Source: Fredinandcohnia quinoae
GTDB lineage: Bacteria; Bacillota; Bacilli; Bacillales; Bacillaceae_L
Direction: 5' to 3'
DNA: 64,000 nucleotides
NCBI RefSeq assembly: GCF_022427965.1
Contig: NZ_JAKTTI010000013.1
Coordinates: 1-64,000 of the forward strand
This document shows positions 58,127 to 64,000 of this stretch, one piece after another. Each line of letters begins with the position of its first letter. The first letter of the stretch is position 1. Under the pieces are notes generated by a model. That model was not told where the DNA came from. It saw only the letters and a program-made list of their open reading frames with translations, and did not search any database. The position numbers and the translations under genes were made by a program.

Positions 58127-58855
58127 TTATGATTGACTTGCAAACACAGCAAGTGCACTATAATTATCATGACTTTCAGTTACACGCTGTTTTATAAGTT
58201 CTTCCATTTTGTTTAACCATTCGTGAGGAGAAGCTGAGGTTTTTTTGGTGCTCTCCATTTCCCTCTCTAAGACATATTCCCAAAAGCCATCCGAGCATAA
58301 TAAAAACGCGTCCTCCTCTAATATCTGTATACCCTCGTCTTGAATGGTCGGCTTAACTAATCCATCAGAGCCCAACACCCGGTATAATCGATTCCTGTCT
58401 TCATGGTTACGAATTTGGTCAGTTGTAATCTCCCCTGCGTTAACAAGTGCTTGACATACACTATGGTCTTTCGTTTGTGAAATCAATTTCTCTTCCCTAA
58501 AATGATACAAACGAGAATCACCGATATGAGCCCAATAAGCACGGTCATATTCACAATGTAAAACAACAATTGTAGTTTTCATTGATTTTCTTCCAGTAAT
58601 TGTTTCTTGCTGTTCATGAAGTTTCAATTGTGCCTTTTCAATCCCAGAGTGAATCCAATTCAAATCATCTTTTAGTTCGTATTCCTCCAAAATTACCTTC
58701 CCTGTAGTTGTTGATGCAATTTCTCCACCTTGATAACCACCTAATCCGTCAGCAAGAACCCAGCAACCACCTCGTTCAGTTACATTGAACGATACAAAAT
58801 CTTGGTTTACTTTTCTCCCACCTTTTTCTGATATTTCAGCCGTTATGAATCGCAA
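58127..58855 (-). CDS. PP2C-type Ser/Thr phosphatase, cytoplasmic
   Basis: A protein of 242 residues without a membrane segment. The PP2C metal motifs are visible: VLADGLGGYQGGEIAS, HIGDSRLYHF, TKDHSVCQALV, LLCSDGFWEYV and ESHDNYSALAVF (the D-N pair). It probably reverses phosphorylation by the kinase. The TTG at 58855 is chosen from GGGAG just before it; an in-frame TTG at 58873 overlaps the preceding gene. Confidence 0.88.
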   Translation of the reverse strand: MRFITAEISEKGGRKVNQDFVSFNVTERGGCWVLADGLGGYQGGEIASTTTGKVILEEYELKDDLNWIHSGIEKAQLKLHEQQETITGRKSMKTTIVVLHCEYDRAYWAHIGDSRLYHFREEKLISQTKDHSVCQALVNAGEITTDQIRNHEDRNRLYRVLGSDGLVKPTIQDEGIQILEEDAFLLCSDGFWEYVLEREMESTKKTSASPHEWLNKMEELIKQRVTESHDNYSALAVFASQS

Positions 58856-58857
58856 TT

Positions 58858-60108
58858 TTACCGACGCTCCCAATCAATTTCAAACATATATTCTTTAGAA
58901 CTTAAGTAAAAACGATCACCTGACCGTAGTTGAATTGCTTTTCCCTTTGGGATACGTTCTCCTGATTGGAGATATGTTCCGTTAGAGGAATGATCCTCAA
59001 TTGTGAAGCTTTGACCATACTTGTCGAAGCGAAGGGTACAATGCTTCCTGCTAATCTCTTCAATATTAAGTGGAAAGACAAGCTGGCATTGTTTTGCATC
59101 CCGTCCAATCGATAAATAAGATTGATCTAATTCAAATACTTTTCCAGCAAAATACCCTGAGACCCCTTTTAAAACTGGTTTAAAGTGAATAACAGAAGAA
59201 TTTTCAGCATTGAGCTGATTTGAAACTTGCGGTCCTTGCTTTCCTTTTTTCTTGAGGACTAGTACATAAATGGCAACGAGGACTAATAAAATAAATAGCA
59301 CAACACCTGCGATTCCTAAGATCCACCAGAGTGTATTTGACTTGCTATCTTTATTTGTGCTTTTACTCTCTGGATTGGTACTTGATTTTAAATATTTTAT
59401 CCCCCGTGATTCCAACATTGGAATAAGCTCATCAACTTTAACTGCACCATTTATTCCAGAAGCGGAACGAACTGTAAACGTATTGATTCCGATTACTTGG
59501 CCATATTCATTCACTAATGGCCCACCTGAGTTTCCGGGGTTAATACTTACATCTACTTGAAATATTCCTCTCCCACCTTGACTTGATATTTTACTTATAA
59601 TGCCTCTTGTTATTGAAACATCATCCGGATCACCAGACGGTGTATCATCAATTAGATCAGCATCCCCTGGAAATCCGAGAGCAAACACTTCGTGGCTTGC
59701 TTTTACAGCATCACTTTCGCCAAGCTCCATTGGTGGTCTTTTATATAAATCCTGTGATAATTCCAATACAGCAAGATCTTTGACCTTATCATAGGCAACA
59801 ACTGTAGCTTCAATTTGATCTTCTTTTGAAAGTAGAATGGTTACCCCTTCTAGATTTGGTTCAACTACATGATAGTTAGTTACAATATGACGAACCGGCT
59901 CTTCTAAACCAATTGCAAATCCAGTCCCTGTATACATGCCGCCATCCAACCCATAGCAAAGTATACGGACAACACTATGACGAAGTTCATCGATTGACCT
60001 TGTTTCTGCATTTGCCGGAAATGTAAGGAAACAAAGCATAATAGCAGAAATGATCATAAATGTATTCTTAAGAAAACGGAACCTTTTCTTCTTAACTGAA
60101 TGAATCAT
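58858..60108 (-). CDS. Trypsin-like serine protease with transmembrane helix and cytoplasmic FHA domain
   Basis: A protein of 416 residues. A signal peptide (about 1-34) is followed by a DegP-like chymotrypsin-fold protease: His80 in IVTNYHVVE, Asp111 in KDLAVLEL and Ser194 in NPGNSGGPLVN. A linker is followed by a membrane helix (about 261-285) and an FHA domain (about 306-416) with IGRDAKQCQLVF, ISRKHCTL and HSSNGTYL. The protease would be outside and the FHA domain inside. There is no PDZ domain. The combination is unusual and would allow phospho-signalling across the membrane to the protease, or the reverse. Confidence 0.9.
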   Translation of the reverse strand: MIHSVKKKRFRFLKNTFMIISAIMLCFLTFPANAETRSIDELRHSVVRILCYGLDGGMYTGTGFAIGLEEPVRHIVTNYHVVEPNLEGVTILLSKEDQIEATVVAYDKVKDLAVLELSQDLYKRPPMELGESDAVKASHEVFALGFPGDADLIDDTPSGDPDDVSITRGIISKISSQGGRGIFQVDVSINPGNSGGPLVNEYGQVIGINTFTVRSASGINGAVKVDELIPMLESRGIKYLKSSTNPESKSTNKDSKSNTLWWILGIAGVVLFILLVLVAIYVLVLKKKGKQGPQVSNQLNAENSSVIHFKPVLKGVSGYFAGKVFELDQSYLSIGRDAKQCQLVFPLNIEEISRKHCTLRFDKYGQSFTIEDHSSNGTYLQSGERIPKGKAIQLRSGDRFYLSSKEYMFEIDWERR

Positions 60109-60130
60109 ATCTATTCGCCTCTTTCATCAT

Positions 60131-61063
60131 TTATTCAATTGTTAACAGGGCTACGGTAGCGTTGTCTTGATTAGGTTTTTGTTTTGATCGTACAATTTCT
60201 ATTAGCTTTTCTGCTGCTAGTTGCGTAGACAAAGTATGGAGTGCATCAAGTATTTCTTGATTAGTTATCGTTCCATATAATCCGTCACTGCATAGAATGA
60301 CGGAGTCCCCTTTATGTAAACGAATCGGGTTAGTCGTAATATCCATTTCATCGACAGTCTCTAAACCTAAAAAACTAGTTAAACTTTCTCTTTGTGGATC
60401 ATTGAGTGCCTCTTCGAGAGTGATCTCTCCGGTTGAAGCTTTTTCATCCAATTCATTAGCATATATATGATCTTTTGTTAATTGTGTTAAAGTTTCACCG
60501 TTTTTTAAATAGATTCGACTATCACCGACTGACAACCAATATAGTTGATTCATAAAAATGACTGAAGCAATGAGTGTAGTTCCTACCTTACCTTCAAGCT
60601 TATTCTCACGTGCAAATTGTAAAACCGTTTCGTTTGCTCTGATTAAAGCAGCTTCTAGCTTTTCAGGAATGGAGTCAATTTCTGAAGAGTTAAGATATTG
60701 GTCTAAAAACGTCTGAACTGCTAAGTAACTAGCTTCTTTCCCCCCTTGTAGACCACCCATTCCATCTGCTAAAACAGCTAATACCCCGTACTTGCTTATA
60801 AAGGCTTCATCTGCAATGTCAGAAAAACCAAATGCATCCTGTTGCTCTGTTCTAGCTCCTATATGTTGTGCGTTTCCTGGAATAATGGGTGACATTGTTT
60901 TTTGAATTGTTATTGGATCATCCGAAGTTTCCGTCATACCATAATTTCTTATGTTTTTTAGCTTTTTACTAAAATTATGAATTAGATATATTCCAACAAA
61001 GAATAGAACAAGAATAAGCAGGTATCCCCACCAAGGAATGTCATTATGTATGTGAAACAACAA
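60131..61063 (-). CDS. Membrane-anchored PP2C-type phosphatase
   Basis: A protein of 310 residues with one N-terminal membrane helix (about 12-30), then a PP2C domain: HIGARTEQQDAFG, VLADGMGGLQGGKEAS, SVGDSRIYL, ILCSDGLYGTI and KPNQDNATVALL. It is the first gene of the operon. It starts with TTG behind AAAGGAGTGGGAC. Its membrane anchor suggests action on membrane-bound kinase or substrates. Confidence 0.88.
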   Translation of the reverse strand: MLFHIHNDIPWWGYLLILVLFFVGIYLIHNFSKKLKNIRNYGMTETSDDPITIQKTMSPIIPGNAQHIGARTEQQDAFGFSDIADEAFISKYGVLAVLADGMGGLQGGKEASYLAVQTFLDQYLNSSEIDSIPEKLEAALIRANETVLQFARENKLEGKVGTTLIASVIFMNQLYWLSVGDSRIYLKNGETLTQLTKDHIYANELDEKASTGEITLEEALNDPQRESLTSFLGLETVDEMDITTNPIRLHKGDSVILCSDGLYGTITNQEILDALHTLSTQLAAEKLIEIVRSKQKPNQDNATVALLTIE

Positions 61064-61164
61064 CCGAGTCCCACTCCTTTCACGTATTGTGACTAAAAAT
61101 CACAAAAAAGCTTTAATCATATATGTATGTGCAATTTTGAATAAATTGCTTTTCCAAATGAAAG

Positions 61165-61407
61165 TAAAAAAATCCAGTTTCCGATTGGAAACTGGATTAC
61201 ATTTTTTATTAAGTAAGAAAGCCACGATTGCCGCAATTCAAGTAAGAAAGTTTAAACCACCACTCCTCAAAGTGGGTGTTCGCAAAAACCATCCTGCATG
61301 TCCTTCAAGTCATTTAGACAAAGGCCTGTCATTCCTGTTTTGATGTTAAACTCCCTATTACAGCTCAAAGGTTAAACTTTATTATGATTACGTACAACGT
61401 AGCTTAT
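61165..61407 (-). ncRNA. Candidate structured small RNA or attenuating leader, about 240 nt
   Basis: On the minus strand a good sigma-A promoter (61442-61414) starts a transcript at about 61407 that ends in the perfect terminator AATCCAGTTTCC/GGAAACTGGATT plus seven T (61198-61165). There is no supported reading frame in it. GTTTAACC near the 5' end can pair with GGTTTAAAC, and CCACT/AGTGG forms an inner hairpin. CTTTCTTACTT occurs twice. The class is not known to me; a 6S-like RNA is one possibility. It ends about 100 bases before the kinase/phosphatase operon. Confidence 0.5.
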
Positions 61408-61413
61408 AGTTGT

Positions 61414-61442
61414 ATTTTACATGAAATAATTGTTGAAATCAA
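61414..61442 (-). promoter_or_regulatory. Sigma-A promoter of the candidate small RNA
   Basis: TTGATT (61442-61437), a 17-base spacer and TAAAAT (61419-61414) on the minus strand. Confidence 0.7.
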
Positions 61443-61461
61443 ATGTAATTAATTGGTATAT

Positions 61462-61941
61462 TTAGTTTTTTACTTTCTTAAAGAGAGTAGATATAACTTC
61501 CTCTGTCTTCATGTCACTTTGGATTTCATAAGTACCAGGACGCAAATACTTAGATACTCCCTTTTTTTCGACTTCGTTAGTGAAAGCTAAAGAATTTTCG
61601 ATGATATTTGCTTTGGCAAGCGCCTTTCCAACATCAATACTAGTCATTCCCTCTGTTACAGTTAACATTGTGCGATAGACGACTTTTTCTTGTGCTTCTT
61701 TTTTAGGTTCTTCTGCTTGCACATTTGCTTTATTGGTAGCAGCAAGCTGATCTTTCCACTCTTGGTCTGTATGGATCACATAGCCCTCAGAAGTAAGTGT
61801 TTTTTTCATTTCTTCCACAGTTGGTTTTTCTGCAGCTTGTGACTTCGGATTCTCATTCGGTCCAAAGAAATACGCTGCTCCACAGATACAAGTTGCAAGT
61901 ATGAGCCCACCAGCAAAGCTTCTTAACGATTTAACATTCAT
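61462..61941 (-). CDS. Membrane-anchored protein with MltG/YceG-like LysM-type subdomain
   Basis: A protein of 159 residues with an N-terminal membrane helix (about 7-27), a charged linker, and a C-terminal region (about 95-155) resembling the small N-terminal subdomain of endolytic transglycosylase MltG: VTEGMTSIDVGKALAKANII and YLRPGTYEIQSDM. It lacks the catalytic domain of MltG. The start may be the ATG at 61941 or TTG 6 bases earlier. It overlaps the preceding gene. Confidence 0.65.
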   Translation of the reverse strand: MNVKSLRSFAGGLILATCICGAAYFFGPNENPKSQAAEKPTVEEMKKTLTSEGYVIHTDQEWKDQLAATNKANVQAEEPKKEAQEKVVYRTMLTVTEGMTSIDVGKALAKANIIENSLAFTNEVEKKGVSKYLRPGTYEIQSDMKTEEVISTLFKKVKN

Positions 61942-62317
61942 TAGCAATCTTTCTCCTTTCAATCTTCGACTTCATATATGGAGAAAGCATTTTTTCAATT
62001 TCACTCTCAGGTTGTTGCTTTTCTGCTGCAATTCCCTCTATCGAGTATCCACGCTTATATAAATCTAAAACATCTCGCAATAAAAGCATTTCATCAGTAT
62101 TTCCTGTTTTTACATTTGTTTCATGTGCTAGAATTTCATTATCAATTTCGATGTTTCGAAGCTGGCTTTGTAACTGATTGATCTCTTCCATAACTGAAAT
62201 GGAAAATAAATCAATTGCTCTTTGATCTGATTTTGATGCTTGCTTAGATTTATAAAACGATAAAATGAGCAAACAAATTGCTCCACAAAATAAAATAACT
62301 AACGCCCATTCCATCAT
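61931..62317 (-). CDS. Membrane-anchored coiled-coil protein (DUF6115-like)
   Basis: A protein of 128 residues with an N-terminal membrane helix (about 4-22), a probable coiled coil (about 40-68) and a C-terminal helix-turn-helix-like stretch LYKRGYSIEGIAAEKQQPESEIE, which recalls the C-terminus of SwrB (YlxL). It overlaps the next gene by 11 bases. Function unknown. AAGGAGGAAATAACG precedes the start. Confidence 0.62.
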   Translation of the reverse strand: MMEWALVILFCGAICLLILSFYKSKQASKSDQRAIDLFSISVMEEINQLQSQLRNIEIDNEILAHETNVKTGNTDEMLLLRDVLDLYKRGYSIEGIAAEKQQPESEIEKMLSPYMKSKIERRKIANEC

Positions 62318-62352
62318 CGTTATTTCCTCCTTAGTTTGTTAAAGTTAGCCGG

Positions 62353-63423
62353 TTATAAAATAAACATTCCTACAATACCACTTAATATACCTAATAGCAC
62401 AACTGAACTGGCAACAAAAATTAATACTTTTTTAGGATAAGATTTCGCTACGATCAATAATGATGGAAGACTAATTGAAGGTAATGTTAGTAATAATGCT
62501 GCTGCAGGTCCTCCACCAAGACCAAATGACATGAATGTTTGAATAATTGGTATCTCAGCAGCAGTTGGGATGACAAATAACATTCCTGCAATTGCAAACA
62601 GAATGACTGTAAAGATGCTATTTGCTGCAGCATCACTTACATGTGGGAATAACCAAACACGAACTGCTCCCATTAGTAAGACGGAAAGTAAATAAGCAGG
62701 GACAATATATAAAAGCATGCTTCCTAAGCTATTCATCCATTTTATAAGGAAGGAGTCTGCATTTTCTTTTTCAGTATCTAACATATGATCAATATCAATT
62801 GTGTTCGTTTTAGGGGCAAATCGATTTGCTAGATAACTTATCCCAAAAGTTAAGATAATGCCAAAAACTAGACGAAGAAGTGTGAACTTCCATGATAGGA
62901 CAAACGTCATAAAAATTAATGTAGCGGGATTAAGTGTTGGATTACCTAACCAAAATGCTAAGCTTGCACCGACAGAAACATTTTTCTTCCGTAAGCCTAC
63001 TGCCATTGGTGCGGCACAGCATGTACACATCATGCCTGGAAGTGACGATATTCCTCCGATCGCTGTGCTTCCAAATGATTTTTTTCCTAACATCTTCAAT
63101 AGCCAATTAGTTGGTAGTAAGACTTGTAATAAAGAACCAAGTAAAATACCTAAAATAGCTGCTTTCCATACGGATTTAAAATAAGTAAGAGCATAGGACC
63201 AAGCACTATCCCATGAAGCTGAAGGTAGATCTGCTTTGTCTCCTAATATCGAGGCTCCAATTGAATGTGTTGTTGAAGCTAGGATAGCTTTATCGTAATA
63301 TGGAAACCATTTGATATATGATAATCCTGCTATCACAATTAATAAAAAAATAACGACATAAAAAACAGTCTTCCTTGAATGAGACTGATGATTAGTAGAT
63401 AGTGTATTATTGATCTGAGCCAT
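62353..63423 (-). CDS. Permease of the YraQ/DUF318 family
   Basis: A membrane protein of 356 residues with about eight helices and the family's metal-like motif PGMMCTCCAAPMAVGLRKKNVS, followed by FWLGNPTLNPATLIFM. A second, similar half follows. The substrate is unknown; related proteins are tied to metal or metalloid handling. I chose the ATG at 63423; TTG at 63441 is an alternative. Confidence 0.85.
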   Translation of the reverse strand: MAQINNTLSTNHQSHSRKTVFYVVIFLLIVIAGLSYIKWFPYYDKAILASTTHSIGASILGDKADLPSASWDSAWSYALTYFKSVWKAAILGILLGSLLQVLLPTNWLLKMLGKKSFGSTAIGGISSLPGMMCTCCAAPMAVGLRKKNVSVGASLAFWLGNPTLNPATLIFMTFVLSWKFTLLRLVFGIILTFGISYLANRFAPKTNTIDIDHMLDTEKENADSFLIKWMNSLGSMLLYIVPAYLLSVLLMGAVRVWLFPHVSDAAANSIFTVILFAIAGMLFVIPTAAEIPIIQTFMSFGLGGGPAAALLLTLPSISLPSLLIVAKSYPKKVLIFVASSVVLLGILSGIVGMFIL

Positions 63424-63498
63424 TCGTTTACAAACCCCCAAAAACTATATCAAAATAATTATATCATGGTCTGTCAAATTCCTAGGGGCCTAAAGAGG

Positions 63499-64000
63499 CT
63501 AGATCATCAATATCTCTCGGATATCATCTTCAGTTAATGTTGTTTGAATATTGTCTTCGGAATCAATAATCTCTTCAATTAATTGTCGTTTCTTATCTTG
63601 TAATTCATTTATTTTTTCTTCGATTGTTCCTCGTGCGATAAGTTTGATAACCTGAACTTCTTTTGTTTGTCCAATTCGATAGGCACGGTCAGCAGCCTGT
63701 TCCTCTACCGCTGGATTCCACCAAATATCATATAAAATGACAGTATCGGCTCCTGTTAAATTTAAACCAGTTCCCCCTGCTTTCAGGGAAATTAAGAATA
63801 AATCACGTTCACCTTCGTTAAATCGTTCACAAATTTCGATACGTTCGTCAGAGGGAGTTTGTCCATCTAAGTAAAAGAATTTGTCCCCTTGTTTCGATAA
63901 TTCTCTTCCTATAAGAGCTAGCATTTTTGTGAATTGTGAAAATATCAAGATTCTCCTACCAGAGAGCTTTGCTTCCTCAATAATTTGCATTAATTGCTCA
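63499..64000 (-). CDS. SNF2-family DNA/RNA helicase, C-terminal part
   Basis: The gene runs off the window end. About 167 C-terminal residues are seen: ILIFSQFTKMLALIGREL, FYLDGQTPSDERIEICERFNEG, LISLKAGGTGLNLTGADTVILYD, WWNPAVEEQAADRAYRIGQTKEV (motifs IV-VI). It is an ATP-dependent remodelling-type helicase; the upstream frame continues (EQLMQIIEE) so it is truncated only by the window edge. Confidence 0.92.
   Translation of the reverse strand, partial: EQLMQIIEEAKLSGRRILIFSQFTKMLALIGRELSKQGDKFFYLDGQTPSDERIEICERFNEGERDLFLISLKAGGTGLNLTGADTVILYDIWWNPAVEEQAADRAYRIGQTKEVQVIKLIARGTIEEKINELQDKKRQLIEEIIDSEDNIQTTLTEDDIREILMI

Noticed and set aside
61089-61343. Plus-strand open frame of 84 residues in the leader region
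   Set aside because: It lies antisense to the promoter-terminator unit, contains the terminator stem and has no ribosome binding site.
1-64000. CRISPR arrays, prophage structural genes and insertion sequences
   Set aside because: No regularly spaced direct repeats, phage structural proteins or transposase genes were seen; the only mobile-element type gene is the tyrosine recombinase.

Overview
The window is chromosomal DNA of a low-GC, endospore-forming Bacillaceae-type Firmicute. The evidence is the Bacillus gene order sirA-yneF ... ccdA-yneI-ccdC(yneK side)-cotM-sspP-sspO-citB-yneN-sspN-tlp-yneP-plsY-yneT-parE-parC, several tiny spore proteins (SspP, SspO, SspN, Tlp, a YjcZ-like peptide), strong AGGAGG ribosome binding sites and frequent TTG/GTG starts. 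All functional calls come from reading the sequence and from memory of the families; no search was run.

Layout. Positions 1-30.7 kb are the conserved backbone: SirA, YneF, a heterodimeric ABC exporter, the CcdA/YneI/CcdC group, spore and coat genes, aconitase, thiol oxidoreductases, PlsY and topoisomerase IV. A complete selenocysteine machinery (selC tRNA, selB, selD, selA) is interleaved with this block. SelD is itself read as a selenoprotein with an in-frame UGA followed by a hairpin. Positions 30.8-35 kb hold an AI-2E type permease, an AlaX-like editing protein and an overlapping DUF817/UppS-like pair. Positions 35-39 kb look accessory: a tandem ribbon-helix-helix protein, a tyrosine recombinase with an 11-7-11 inverted repeat just upstream, a frameshifted peptidase E, and a GNAT protein with a small upstream partner that resembles a toxin-antitoxin module. 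Positions 39-46 kb hold a solitary 2-isopropylmalate synthase under a leucine T-box, an epimerase, an ArsR/SRPBCC-PDZ pair with a perfect palindromic operator, and an amino-acid ABC importer. Positions 46-54 kb hold a sugar-type ABC importer with a TIM-barrel protein, an FAD oxidoreductase and a YesM/YesN-type two-component system whose sensor gene carries an in-frame stop.

Positions 55-61 kb are the most unusual part: a compact five-gene minus-strand operon encoding a membrane PP2C phosphatase, a membrane trypsin-like protease with an FHA domain, a second PP2C, a zinc-ribbon Ser/Thr kinase with PASTA and TPR-like regions, and a zinc-ribbon/FHA protein with three KTxA sites spaced exactly 14 residues apart. 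It looks like a self-contained phospho-signalling system that spans the membrane. A promoter plus a hairpin-terminated ~240-nt transcript directly upstream may be a small RNA or an attenuating leader for it. The window ends in two small membrane-associated proteins, a CTCCAAP-type permease and the 3' end of a SNF2 helicase gene.
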